Below, in pieces: positions 1-7,999 of a DNA stretch of 64,000 bases. A program made the translations under genes and the position numbers. Numbering within the stretch: position 1 is the stretch's first letter; the number at the start of each line of letters is the position of its first letter. Under the pieces are notes generated by a model. It made no database searches, was not told where the DNA came from, and was given only the letters and a program-made list of their open reading frames with translations. Source of the DNA: Flavobacterium buctense (GTDB lineage Bacteria; Bacteroidota; Bacteroidia; Flavobacteriales; Flavobacteriaceae); assembly GCF_014486695.1 (NCBI RefSeq), contig NZ_JACTAB010000002.1, forward strand, positions 62,001 through 126,000, in the 5' to 3' direction.

Positions 1-442
1 CACTTTGAATGGCTGCAATTTGGGCTTCGAGCGAAGTTACTTTTCCGCCATAAGATATTCCGGCTTGTTCTTTGGCTTTGAGTTGGCTTTGAGTATTTTT
101 AACCAAATTAGGGTCAAGGTAATCTTCTTTGGTTTCCGAAATAAAAAGAATAGTATCCCCTTTTTGCACAAAATCACCTTCTTTGACGTACCATTTTTCA
201 ATTCTTCCCGCGATAGCAGAATGAATGGTTTGTGGTCTTTGGTCTGGTTTTAAAGTGGTTACGGCTCCGGTTCCGGAGATGTTTTGTGTCCAAGGTAAAA
301 ACAAGATTAGCAAACCCAATAGTGAAACGCCTATTATGATTTTGTTTAAAATTTTATAGTACGGTCGATTGCTAAGCGTTTTAAACGTACTGTAATTTTC
401 CAAGCTTTCGCCAATTCGGTTGTTGTTTGAAATGTTAAGCAT
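1..442 (-). CDS. HlyD-family membrane fusion protein, N-terminal part (runs off the window)
   Basis: Reading the minus strand from the ATG at 442-440 gives an open frame to the window edge (147 codons). The product has a cytosolic N-terminus, one membrane segment near residues 33-50 (IIIGVSLLGLLILFLPW), then a lipoyl/biotinyl-like half motif (GRIEKWYVKEGDFVQKGDTI) and the start of a coiled-coil hairpin (SQLKAKEQ, SLEAQIAAIQ). That is the standard order of HlyD/EmrA-type periplasmic adaptors, which link an inner-membrane exporter to an outer-membrane channel. It starts two bases after the stop of the ABC exporter gene, so the two are very likely one transport system. An outer-membrane TolC partner may lie beyond the edge. 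The C-terminal part is not visible, so the subfamily is unresolved. Confidence 0.9.
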   Translation of the reverse strand, partial: MLNISNNNRIGESLENYSTFKTLSNRPYYKILNKIIIGVSLLGLLILFLPWTQNISGTGAVTTLKPDQRPQTIHSAIAGRIEKWYVKEGDFVQKGDTILFISETKEDYLDPNLVKNTQSQLKAKEQAGISYGGKVTSLEAQIAAIQS

Positions 443-444
443 CG

Positions 445-2112
445 TTATTGTTTTTTAGTGTCTCTAATGATTTTTCCATCGCTCATCGTAATTTTTCTTG
501 AGCATTTTTCTTTCCAATAATCGTTTTTAGAAGAAACGATTAGCGTCCATTTGTTGTCATTAGAAGTAATGAAGTCTATTACTTCTTTTGCGGCATCATT
601 GTCCATTTTGTCTAAAGCATCTTCGTAGAATAAAATTTTTGGTCGGTTGATAATACTCCGAGCCAAAAGTACTTTCTGTGCATTGGACGATGACAATTGT
701 TTGCCCTCAGGATAAATTTTGGTATCTAAACCTTTGGGTAATGACTTGATAAAATCACCCAAGTTTACACTTTCGATGGCCCATTTCAAATCTTCTTGAG
801 AAATCAATGGATTGTTAAAAGTGATGTTCTCCAAAATTGTACCTTCAAAAGGTGTTTCGCCAATAATAATGGTGCTGATTTGTGAGCGGTATTGTTCCAA
901 ATCAATTTTTCGATAAGTATCATCATTGATGTAAAACGAACCCGAAGTGGGTTGCAACAATCCGGAAAGAATTCGAATTAGCGTTGTTTTGCCCGAACCA
1001 TTTAACCCTTCCAAATATATTTTTTCAGATTGTTCGATGGTCAGATTGATTTTTTCCAACACAAAATCAGCAGCGTCAGGAAATTTATAACTTAAGTTTT
1101 CAGCGGCCAAATGGATATTGGTGTAGCAATAATCGGCCTCTTTTGGATTCGTTTCTTCTACTTCTAAGTCGGTTATTTGTCCTATTTTTTCCACAGCGGT
1201 TAATACGTCATAAAGGGTTTCCAACCCAATTACGATTTTTTCCACCGAATTTATAACCAATAAAATGATAATTTCTGCTGCTACGAATTGACCAATATTC
1301 ATCTTTTGGTTCAAAACCAAATAGCCACCAATCAATAATAATCCGGCGGTAATTATGATTTTGAAGACAATCAATTGGGTAAATTGTCTTTTGATAATTC
1401 CAAAATGTTTTTCGCGATATGTTAAGTACTCTGAAACCAAACGGTCATTTTTAGTTAAAGCAAAATCGAAGTTGGATGTTTTTTTAAAACTGAAATTGTT
1501 TCTGGCAATTTCTTGCAACCAACTCACCACTTTATACTTGTATTTAGACTCTTTCATGCTGCTGGATAATCCGGAATTATACGAAAAGCGGAAAATAACA
1601 TAAAGTAAAATAACGAGAAAAAAACCAAAGAAAATAAAGAACGGATGGTATAGCGACAGCAAGAGGATTCCGAAAATAATTTGTAATAAGGCTGACGAAA
1701 AGTCAATCAGTAGTTTAGAAGCGCCTTTTTGAATGGTCAAAGTGTCAAAAAAACGGTTGGCCAATTCGGGAGGATATTGGTTGTGCAGGACATCGGTCTT
1801 AATTTTTGGCAATCGGAAACCAAATTCAAACGAGGAACGGATGAATATTTTTTGTTGTAAATTTTCTGTTATTCGCAATTGCATTAGGGACAAGATTCCT
1901 ACTAAAGCCACGCCCGCAATAACGATAAATACTAAAACTATCCAGGAAATGCTAACTCTTCCGGATTGAATCAGATTGATAATCGCCTGTATGCCCAAGG
2001 GAAGCGACAAACTTACCAATCCTGCGAATATGGCATAAAAAAACACTTGTGAAATGTCCTTTCGGTCGAGTTTCAGGAGGTTGAATAATCTTTGAGAAGC
2101 TGATAGTGCCAT
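445..2112 (-). CDS. ABC exporter, fused membrane and ATPase domains, with degenerate ATPase motifs
   Basis: The 555-residue protein has an N-terminal exporter transmembrane domain (hydrophobic segments around residues 20-300) and a nucleotide-binding domain (about 330-555). Walker A is intact (GLNGSGKTT). The other motifs deviate: the Q-loop region reads TIIIGETPFEGT without the expected Gln, the signature is LSSSNAQ instead of LSGGQ, Walker B is ILFYEDALDKMD with Glu/Asp swapped against the usual DE, and the switch histidine is missing (LIVSSKND). There is no N-terminal C39 peptidase domain. It lies between a TetR gene and a HlyD adaptor in one tight operon, so it is probably the inner-membrane part of a type I-like export system with unusual ATPase chemistry. 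The substrate is unknown. Confidence 0.88.
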   Translation of the reverse strand: MALSASQRLFNLLKLDRKDISQVFFYAIFAGLVSLSLPLGIQAIINLIQSGRVSISWIVLVFIVIAGVALVGILSLMQLRITENLQQKIFIRSSFEFGFRLPKIKTDVLHNQYPPELANRFFDTLTIQKGASKLLIDFSSALLQIIFGILLLSLYHPFFIFFGFFLVILLYVIFRFSYNSGLSSSMKESKYKYKVVSWLQEIARNNFSFKKTSNFDFALTKNDRLVSEYLTYREKHFGIIKRQFTQLIVFKIIITAGLLLIGGYLVLNQKMNIGQFVAAEIIILLVINSVEKIVIGLETLYDVLTAVEKIGQITDLEVEETNPKEADYCYTNIHLAAENLSYKFPDAADFVLEKINLTIEQSEKIYLEGLNGSGKTTLIRILSGLLQPTSGSFYINDDTYRKIDLEQYRSQISTIIIGETPFEGTILENITFNNPLISQEDLKWAIESVNLGDFIKSLPKGLDTKIYPEGKQLSSSNAQKVLLARSIINRPKILFYEDALDKMDNDAAKEVIDFITSNDNKWTLIVSSKNDYWKEKCSRKITMSDGKIIRDTKKQ

Positions 2113-2114
2113 AA

Positions 2115-2789
2115 TTATTTGCTTAAAGTTTTTTGGGCCAAATCAATGTAAAATTGGGTTGGCGAATTGTTTTCATTGCAATCGGTAATAGTTTTCAAAT
2201 GATCTTTTAAAAAATGTTGGTGTAAGGAGCCTTCAACAATTGATGACGCTAGGCTTTTTGCATAACTGTAATCGGGATTTACTTCTTGAATGATGTCGAT
2301 GATTCGGTTAATCACTCTTTTGTAGACCAAAAAGAAGCCTTCTTTGTTTTCTTCATCTACCTCTTTGGTTAGCAGTGTTTTGGTAAATTCAGCGATGATA
2401 ATTTTATTTAAAACAGCTTCGTTGATATGAAGTGTAGATGAATCGTCTTGTATTTTTTCGGTGACTATGGTAATTGCTCTTTTGAGTTTGTCCATCGGGT
2501 CTACAATATTGGTGGTATAAATAGCCAAACGGCATTCCATCCAACCCCAATACCAAGAGCACAAATAAACCAATAGTTTATGCTTACTTTCAAAATAGCG
2601 GTAGATTGAACTTTCATTAGACCCAATTCTTTCGCCAAGTTTTTTAAAGGTGAAAACTTCAAAACCTATTTCTTCAATCAAGATAATACTCTCTTGAATA
2701 ATTTTTTTTCCAAGCGTTGAAGTCTCCGGATCTTTAACGTAGATTTTTTCGTTTACTTGAATTTTTAATGTTAAGAATAAATTGTTCAT
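2115..2789 (-). CDS. TetR/AcrR-family transcriptional regulator
   Basis: The 224-residue protein has a TetR-type helix-turn-helix near residues 45-70 (FTFKKLGERIGSNESSIYRYF), containing the family's Y-x-Y/H-F ending, followed by a helical ligand-binding domain without recognisable specificity. About 20 residues precede the usual TetR N-terminus; the first ATG is kept because no later start fits better. The gene is inside the operon, 3 bp after the DUF2490 gene and 2 bp before the ABC exporter. A perfect 17-bp palindrome on the -7 promoter element of this operon, and of the neighbouring one, is a good candidate for its binding site. The usual role would be repression relieved by a ligand; this is inferred. 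Confidence 0.85.
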   Translation of the reverse strand: MNNLFLTLKIQVNEKIYVKDPETSTLGKKIIQESIILIEEIGFEVFTFKKLGERIGSNESSIYRYFESKHKLLVYLCSWYWGWMECRLAIYTTNIVDPMDKLKRAITIVTEKIQDDSSTLHINEAVLNKIIIAEFTKTLLTKEVDEENKEGFFLVYKRVINRIIDIIQEVNPDYSYAKSLASSIVEGSLHQHFLKDHLKTITDCNENNSPTQFYIDLAQKTLSK

Positions 2790-2792
2790 TTT

Positions 2793-3506
2793 TTAGTCAT
2801 TTGTTGTTGGATGAAAGTCAACATTCTCTTTTTTCTTTTTTAAATCGAAGTTGTAAAGTAATGCGATGTTAAAAAAATCACGTCCAGTCTCATCATTAAT
2901 TTTGTAATCAAACTGGTGAATGTATCCGGTTTGAACTGCTATGTTTTCTGAAAACTCATATCCACCTCCAATGAAGAGTCTGTTTCTTTCGAAAAAGGGT
3001 TCGTTATCTGTAAAAAAAATTTCATTCCAAACAGATAAATAAAATGTTTTTGGGGTTATTTTTTTTCCTTGCAACGGAATAACAGCTGATAATCTGTATC
3101 TAAAACGATTCCGATAACCATTTGAAGTAAAGCGCTGCTCAGCTCTATAACGATGTTCAAATGTAATATAATCAAATGGGTTTTTTAAATTAGCCTGAAC
3201 CCAAGTTCTAATTTCATCGTTTTGCATAGGGGATACGAAATTTCCGCCTTCAGTGTAGGTATTATAATCTCCAAATCCTGTTGTTACAGAAAAGTTCGGT
3301 TTAATTTTATAGGTCAAGCCCGTTTTAATTTCATAATAATGAAAATCATCATAAAAGGATAAACTTCTTATTTGTCCTTCCGTGAAAACACTCCATTTAG
3401 AATTTACTTTCATGGTTACACTCAAAATATTCCATGAACCAAGGTCGTTTTGAGCCATTGTTTTACTTCCAAAAATCAGCAATAATGCAAGTTTGATTTT
3501 TTTCAT
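2793..3506 (-). CDS. DUF2490 protein, predicted outer-membrane beta-barrel
   Basis: The 237-residue product starts with a signal peptide (KLALLLIFGSKTMAQ). It is rich in alternating amphipathic strands with aromatic ends, with motifs typical of DUF2490: W-x-x-hydrophobic near the start, EHRYRAEQRF, NRFRYRL and an N-R-x-F-x-G-G-G-Y strand. The family has no assigned biochemical function; an outer-membrane beta-barrel is the best structural guess. The gene overlaps the terC-like stop by one base and is followed 3 bp later by the TetR gene. A second DUF2490 gene at 5012-5797 is under the same putative operator, so the two may be partners or alternatives. Confidence 0.8.
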   Translation of the reverse strand: MKKIKLALLLIFGSKTMAQNDLGSWNILSVTMKVNSKWSVFTEGQIRSLSFYDDFHYYEIKTGLTYKIKPNFSVTTGFGDYNTYTEGGNFVSPMQNDEIRTWVQANLKNPFDYITFEHRYRAEQRFTSNGYRNRFRYRLSAVIPLQGKKITPKTFYLSVWNEIFFTDNEPFFERNRLFIGGGYEFSENIAVQTGYIHQFDYKINDETGRDFFNIALLYNFDLKKKKENVDFHPTTND

Positions 3507-4216
3507 TATCCGTTTTTAGTTGTTGTATTTACTTTGACGGTTTTCATTTGGATAACATCTACTAAAAAGGCAAATGCCATAGAAAAATAAATATATCCTT
3601 TTGGAATTTCAAAATGGAAACCTTCGGCAAGCAAAGAAACGCCAATCATTAGTAAGAAGCATAATGCTAATATTTTGAATGAAGGGTGTTTCGAAATAAA
3701 TTCGCTTATGGGTTTTGAAGCAACAAGCATTATTATTACAGTAACAATCACTGCTGCATACATTACCCATAATTCATTCACCATTCCAACTGCTGTGATA
3801 ATGGAGTCGATAGAGAAAACTAAATCTAAAATGATTACTTCACCAAGTAATTTTCTGAAACTGCCTTTTTTAGGGAGTGCTGACTCATGTGAATTCGCAA
3901 TTTCGGTCTTATGATAGATTTCTTTAGTGCTCTTGTAAATTAAAAATAATCCTCCAATAATTAATATTAATCCTTTTCCTGTAAAGTCAACATCAGCAAA
4001 CGTAAACAAGGTTTTGTCTAGTTTTAAAATCCAAGAAATCAGGGCTAATAAGCTTAATCTCATGATCATTGCCAGTCCAATTCCCCAGTATCTTAGTTTG
4101 TTTCTTTGGTTTTCGGGTAGTTTATCAGCTAATATGGATATAAAAATGATATTGTCTATTCCGAGGATTACTTCCAGTGCAATTAAGGACAATAAAGGGA
4201 TTAATGCTTCTGTCAT
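3506..4216 (-). CDS. TerC-family integral membrane protein
   Basis: The 236-residue protein has about seven hydrophobic segments and the two TerC signature motifs: EVILGIDNIIF (acidic residue near 21) and ILDLVFSIDSIITAVGM (Asp near 131 and 137). TerC-family proteins (Alx, YkoY, YceF) are linked to manganese export, metalation of secreted enzymes and tellurite resistance. It starts one base after the stop of the LRR gene and overlaps the DUF2490 start, so translation is probably coupled. The context with an exporter and envelope proteins suggests a role at the cell envelope, possibly metal supply during export; this is inference. The family is certain, the substrate is not. Confidence 0.9.
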   Translation of the reverse strand: MTEALIPLLSLIALEVILGIDNIIFISILADKLPENQRNKLRYWGIGLAMIMRLSLLALISWILKLDKTLFTFADVDFTGKGLILIIGGLFLIYKSTKEIYHKTEIANSHESALPKKGSFRKLLGEVIILDLVFSIDSIITAVGMVNELWVMYAAVIVTVIIMLVASKPISEFISKHPSFKILALCFLLMIGVSLLAEGFHFEIPKGYIYFSMAFAFLVDVIQMKTVKVNTTTKNG

Positions 4217-4217
4217 T

Positions 4218-4865
4218 TTATTTTAAATTAATTTTAAATCCGAAATTTACGTTGTTTAGTTCCGGAATGTTAGGGTTAATGTTATTGTCTTTTAAATCTA
4301 AATATTGTAAATATTCTAAAGACATGACCTGTTTGGGTAATTCTATAAATTTGTTATTATTTAAGTATAATAATTCTAAATTTTTTAGCTTTTCTATTTT
4401 GTTGGGCAGTGCCTTTAAATTATTATTCTCAAGGTGTAATTCTCTTAAACTGGTCATACTAGAAATGATGTCCATGTTTTGCTTTAAGTCAAACTCTTTT
4501 TCATCGTTTAGATATAAAACTTCTAATTTTGACAACCCTTTTAATGTATTGGGTAATGTTTTGAAATTGTTACCACTTAAATCCAATATTTTTAATTTGG
4601 TCAATTTGGCAATCCCTTCCGGAATTGAAGTTAAGTGATCATTCTTTAAACTAAGGTATTCCAAGTTGATGAATACTTCCCAATTAATATCTTTTAAAAG
4701 TACAGTTTGATTGCTTAAATCAAGACTAATTACTTTTTCAGTATTTTGTAAAGCTTCAGTTAAGTTAGAAAACTTATTTGAATTGGGTACATTTTCAATT
4801 TGAGCGAAAAGGATAGCATTGCAGAACAAAAGACTTAGTGCTGTTATAAGGATATGTTTCATCAT
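4218..4865 (-). CDS. Secreted leucine-rich-repeat protein
   Basis: The 215-residue protein has a signal peptide (ILITALSLLFCNAILFA, cleavage near QIEN) followed by six or so leucine-rich repeats of about 23 residues. Units such as LKILDLSGNNFKTLPNTLKG and LELLYLNNNKFIELPKQ fit the LxxLxLxxNxLxxLP pattern. No enzyme domain or sorting tail is visible, so it probably works by binding a protein partner in the periplasm or outside. It is the first gene of the six-gene operon. Its start lies about 20 bases after the predicted transcription start at the palindrome-bearing promoter. An alternative start one codon downstream (MKHILIT) would give the same mature protein. Confidence 0.82.
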   Translation of the reverse strand: MMKHILITALSLLFCNAILFAQIENVPNSNKFSNLTEALQNTEKVISLDLSNQTVLLKDINWEVFINLEYLSLKNDHLTSIPEGIAKLTKLKILDLSGNNFKTLPNTLKGLSKLEVLYLNDEKEFDLKQNMDIISSMTSLRELHLENNNLKALPNKIEKLKNLELLYLNNNKFIELPKQVMSLEYLQYLDLKDNNINPNIPELNNVNFGFKINLK

Positions 4866-4889
4866 AGTTAGATTTAAACTTTAGATTGC

Positions 4890-4912
4890 AAAGATAATAG
4901 TAATACTATTAA
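4890..4912 (-). promoter_or_regulatory. Promoter -7 box with overlapping 17-bp palindromic operator (copy 1)
   Basis: On the minus strand TATCTTTG (4897-4890) matches the Bacteroidota -7 consensus TAnnTTTG. The perfect palindrome TAATAGTATTACTATTA covers 4896-4912, sharing its last two bases with the box. A further conserved stretch, TAAAAGTTAAA, lies upstream at 4932-4922. The same arrangement recurs at 6575-6597. A repressor bound here would block RNA polymerase; the TetR protein encoded in the operon is the obvious candidate. No clear TTTG -33 element was seen. Confidence 0.75.
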
Positions 4913-5011
4913 AAATGAAATTTTAACTTTTATTTTAATATTGTTTCCAAACTGCTTAAAGTAAAATTTTGATCAGATTGTTTTTTTTGAATTTAGTAGC
5001 TACGGCTAATA

Positions 5012-5797
5012 TTAATGGGTTAATTGGTTTTTTTTTGACAAATCAAAATTAAAGTGGGTATTGATGATAAAACCGTTGTTATTTTGAAATACATTTCTAT
5101 TGTCTACTTCTCTACCCAATTGTAGTGTTTGGTTAAAATATCCGGCTTCAACTCTAATTGTATTGCTGAATTTATAACCAAAAAGAATTCCAAATCGGTT
5201 TTGATCAAATACATTTTCATTTACATTTTCACCAAAACCAAGCATAATTTCATCATAAATTGCCAGATATGGAGTTTTGTTTTCTATGGATTGTCCTTTT
5301 AGAGGAATTTGCATTCTAAACATATATCGAAAACGATGTGATAATGGAAACTCATCTTCTTTTGATAAACCAGAATTAGAATATCTACCAACCCATCTTT
5401 GTTCCAACATAAATCGATGTGAAAAGTCAACAATTGACACTTTATCGTTTAAAGTTACCATTTGAAATGCTCTATGTTCTGTAAATTCTTTTCCAAAACC
5501 ATTGATTGAAATCTCACCATATGGATAGGTTTCTATCCAGGCATAACCCAGTCTTAATTGGACTTTCGGGCTTAATTGATAATTTATACCTAAACGCAAT
5601 AAACCTTGTTGTTTATCGGTAATATAGTTATCTCTTCGCAACTGATATTCTGTATGGATGCTGTATCTTTTATCCAATTTTAAAGTTCCGAAATAATTGT
5701 ACCAACCAATATTGTTGTAATTATTTATCCTAGTGTTTTGACCTATTAATGAGTAATTAATAAAGCCAAATGCAATAAACAGATAGGTGTATTTCAT
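5012..5797 (-). CDS. DUF2490 protein, second copy
   Basis: The 261-residue protein has a signal peptide (YLFIAFGFINYSLIG) and the same DUF2490 features as the gene at 2793-3506: a WYNYFG start, repeated amphipathic strands, LEQRW, HRFRYMFRMQIPL and a closing barrel strand ending NFDLSKK. Function is unknown; an outer-membrane beta-barrel is likely. It follows the NTF2-like lipoprotein gene by 44 bases, with a hairpin terminator or attenuator between them, so it may be made at a lower level than the lipoprotein. Both appear to be read from the palindrome-bearing promoter at 6575-6597. Confidence 0.8.
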   Translation of the reverse strand: MKYTYLFIAFGFINYSLIGQNTRINNYNNIGWYNYFGTLKLDKRYSIHTEYQLRRDNYITDKQQGLLRLGINYQLSPKVQLRLGYAWIETYPYGEISINGFGKEFTEHRAFQMVTLNDKVSIVDFSHRFMLEQRWVGRYSNSGLSKEDEFPLSHRFRYMFRMQIPLKGQSIENKTPYLAIYDEIMLGFGENVNENVFDQNRFGILFGYKFSNTIRVEAGYFNQTLQLGREVDNRNVFQNNNGFIINTHFNFDLSKKNQLTH

Positions 5798-5802
5798 AAA
5801 AA

Positions 5803-5832
5803 AAAATTATGGGTTGACTTTTAAATCAACCC
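5803..5832 (-). terminator. Rho-independent terminator or attenuator between two co-directional genes
   Basis: On the minus strand a GGGTTGA/TCAACCC stem (5832-5826 with 5817-5811) is followed by an A/T stretch and eight T. It lies after the lipoprotein gene and just before the downstream DUF2490 start, so it can reduce read-through instead of ending the unit. Confidence 0.65.
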
Positions 5833-5841
5833 AAGTTTATA

Positions 5842-6507
5842 TTATTTAGTTGGGGAGTATGGTAGTGACGATTTATGAACAATTATTCGAAGTTTTCCAT
5901 CTTTTCCCTTTTTGAAAACCCATGTTTTATCGACCATTATTTCTTTACCCGTTTTATCAGTAACCCAAACATTTCCCATCGTAATCGCTATCGATCCATA
6001 AATTTGTATGCCTTCATTTTTTTCGCCTGTATTATCATAGCGCGCTTTTACCCATGGTGTAAGTGCAAATCCTTTGTCGTTTGGATAATTTGGATCGCCA
6101 CCAATAAAATAAGCCAAGGCTCCATTTTTATCATTTCTAAAAGTTTGATCGCCATAAGCTAAAGTAGGTTTGAAAAAAACTTTTCCATGGTCATAGTTAT
6201 AGGCGTCTGAAAGCACTTGTTCAGCGAAAGTTTTATAATCGCCACCTTCTTCTTTTAATTGGCCAATTTTCACTAAAGCATCACACCAGGCTTGTTGAGC
6301 GGCGTTTACTTCGTCGTAGGTAATAATTGTTTGTGCACCTTCTTCAACATAAACTAATCCAAGTTCATCAATTACTTTTTGAACTTCCTGATTGGTTTGA
6401 GAGACTATTTTGTTGGTCTCTTCTTCAATTTTTTGAGAAGCTTGATTACATGAAGTTAATAAAGTTGTTGTTACAACTAAACCTAAAATTAATTTTTTTG
6501 CAGTCAT
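5842..6507 (-). CDS. Lipoprotein with an NTF2/SnoaL-like domain
   Basis: The 221-residue protein has a lipoprotein signal (LVVTTTLLTSCNQ, lipobox LTSC, lipidated Cys20), a short helical linker of charged residues, and then a domain of about 150 residues. The pattern of that domain is aDDEV-AQQAWCDALVKIG, YNYDHGKVFFKPTL, GDPNYPNDKGFALTPW and WVFKKGKDGKLRIIVHKSSLPY, resembling SnoaL/NTF2-like proteins. Proteins of this type are sometimes labelled phosphoribosyl-AMP cyclohydrolase; nothing here supports that enzyme. It is the first gene after the second palindromic operator and precedes a DUF2490 gene. The lack of an acidic or Lys-rich tail after the Cys suggests periplasmic, not surface, anchoring. 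Confidence 0.7.
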   Translation of the reverse strand: MTAKKLILGLVVTTTLLTSCNQASQKIEEETNKIVSQTNQEVQKVIDELGLVYVEEGAQTIITYDEVNAAQQAWCDALVKIGQLKEEGGDYKTFAEQVLSDAYNYDHGKVFFKPTLAYGDQTFRNDKNGALAYFIGGDPNYPNDKGFALTPWVKARYDNTGEKNEGIQIYGSIAITMGNVWVTDKTGKEIMVDKTWVFKKGKDGKLRIIVHKSSLPYSPTK

Positions 6508-6574
6508 AGTGATTTTTTTAATTGCCTACTTTTTTTACAGTGTTCAGCTTGTCTGTTTTTAATAATGATATATG

Positions 6575-6597
6575 CAAAGATAATAGTAATACTATTA
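6575..6597 (-). promoter_or_regulatory. Promoter -7 box with overlapping 17-bp palindromic operator (copy 2)
   Basis: The minus strand carries TATCTTTG (6582-6575) overlapped by the palindrome TAATAGTATTACTATTA (6581-6597), identical to the copy at 4890-4912. TAAAAGTTAAA follows upstream (6618-6608), one base further away than in copy 1. It drives the lipoprotein/DUF2490 pair with a leader of about 60 bases. Confidence 0.75.
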
Positions 6598-6702
6598 AAA
6601 TAGAAACTTTAACTTTTAATTATAATTATTTACCATTTTCCTCATGAGAAATGTCATATTTTTATAAGGCATTCCGAATTAATTTTGACCAAAATTTTAG
6701 AT

Positions 6703-7971
6703 ATGAGCAAATATGTTACGGCTGCAGAAGCAGTGAAAGTTGTAAAATCAAACGATAGGGTTTATGTCCAAGCGGCTGCAGCGACCCCCACCATTTTAAC
6801 CAAAGCACTGGCCGACAGAGCTACAGAACTTCGCAATGTTGAGGTTTGTCATTTGCATACCGAAGGTCCGGCACCTTATGCTAATATTGAATTAGCGGAT
6901 AGTTTTCATGTGAATTCTTTTTTCATCGGAGCTAATGTTCGACATACGTTAACTGCTGGAAATGGTTCATACACCCCCGTTTTTTTAAGCGAATTGCCAC
7001 ACCTGTTTCGCAAAAAAGTATTAGTAATTGATGTTGCATTTATTCATGTTTCGCCACCGGATAAGCACGGATATTGTTCGCTCGGTGTTTCGGTTGAAGC
7101 AACGGTAGCGGCTATCGAAAATGCTAAAATTGTTATTGCCCAAGTCAATCCGCAAATGCCAAGAACTTTTGGGGATGGGATTCTTCATATTTCTGAAATA
7201 GATTATTTAGTAGAAGTAAACGAATCTATTTTTGGCCATGCACCAACGCCTTTTTCCAAAGAAGAAGAAAAAATAGGCGAGTATGTGGCTTCTTTAATTG
7301 AAAACCGAAGTACTTTGCAAATGGGCATAGGTTCAATACCTAACGCAGCTTTAAGTAAATTAAAAAATCACAAAGATTTAGGTTTACACACCGAAATGTT
7401 CTCTGATGGCGTAATTGATTTGATAGAAAGCGATGTCATCAATTGCAATTATAAAGGCACCTTGCGCGGCAGAGTGCTTGCCACTTTCTTAATTGGTTCC
7501 AAACGATTGTATGACTTTGTTAACGACAATCCTTTTATAGAAATGAAAGAATCTTCCATGGTGAACGATACGGCTCGTATTCGTAAAAACCCAAAAATGG
7601 TAGCTATCAATTCTGCTATAGAAGTGGATGTTACCGGACAAGTATGTGCCGATTCTATTGGAGCCAAAATGTATTCCGGTGTTGGAGGTCAAATGGATTT
7701 TATTCGTGGCGCTTCCTTAAGCGAAGGCGGAAAAGCAATTATTGCTTTGCCATCCATAACAAAAAGAGGCGAAAGCAGAATTGTGCCTTATTTGAAACAA
7801 GGTGCCGGAGTAGTTTCAACCCGTTCCCACGTGCAATATATCATCACTGAAAACGGCATAGCCGATTTATATGGCAAAACCTTAAAACAACGCCTGAATG
7901 AAATGGTCAAAATTACACACCCAACCCATCAGGAAAGTATTGAAAGAAGTTATTATGAAATGTTGAAATAA
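6703..7971 (+). CDS. Acetyl-CoA hydrolase/transferase family protein
   Basis: The 422-residue protein belongs to the acetyl-CoA hydrolase/4-hydroxybutyrate CoA-transferase family (two-domain class I CoA-transferase fold). The motif LHTEMFSDGVIDL holds the catalytic glutamate (about E231), which forms the glutamyl-CoA thioester. Conserved patches include SPPDKHGYCSLG, GIGSIPNAAL, GVGGQMDFIRGA and GVVSTRSHVQYI in the C-terminal domain. It transfers or hydrolyses CoA between short acyl groups in the cytosol; the exact acid is not predictable. The ATG at 6703 (MSKYVTAAEA) fits the family start; an in-frame TTG lies 18 bases upstream. It is monocistronic and ends at a bidirectional terminator shared with gpmI. 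Confidence 0.9.
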   Translation: MSKYVTAAEAVKVVKSNDRVYVQAAAATPTILTKALADRATELRNVEVCHLHTEGPAPYANIELADSFHVNSFFIGANVRHTLTAGNGSYTPVFLSELPHLFRKKVLVIDVAFIHVSPPDKHGYCSLGVSVEATVAAIENAKIVIAQVNPQMPRTFGDGILHISEIDYLVEVNESIFGHAPTPFSKEEEKIGEYVASLIENRSTLQMGIGSIPNAALSKLKNHKDLGLHTEMFSDGVIDLIESDVINCNYKGTLRGRVLATFLIGSKRLYDFVNDNPFIEMKESSMVNDTARIRKNPKMVAINSAIEVDVTGQVCADSIGAKMYSGVGGQMDFIRGASLSEGGKAIIALPSITKRGESRIVPYLKQGAGVVSTRSHVQYIITENGIADLYGKTLKQRLNEMVKITHPTHQESIERSYYEMLK

Positions 7972-7999
7972 AAAAAGCCCTAAACTGAGGGCTTTTTTT
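7971..7999. terminator. Bidirectional terminator between convergent genes
   Basis: The stem AAAAAGCCCT/AGGGCTTTTT with a short loop has a T-run on both strands. It sits between the CoA-hydrolase stop and the gpmI stop and can end both transcripts. Confidence 0.9.

Noticed and set aside
5-253. Open frame of 82 codons on the plus strand
   Set aside because: It lies entirely opposite the HlyD adaptor gene, whose motifs are clear.
5842-6507. Phosphoribosyl-AMP cyclohydrolase
   Set aside because: The lipoprotein has none of the HisI metal-binding motifs; the label sometimes used for relatives is not supported here.
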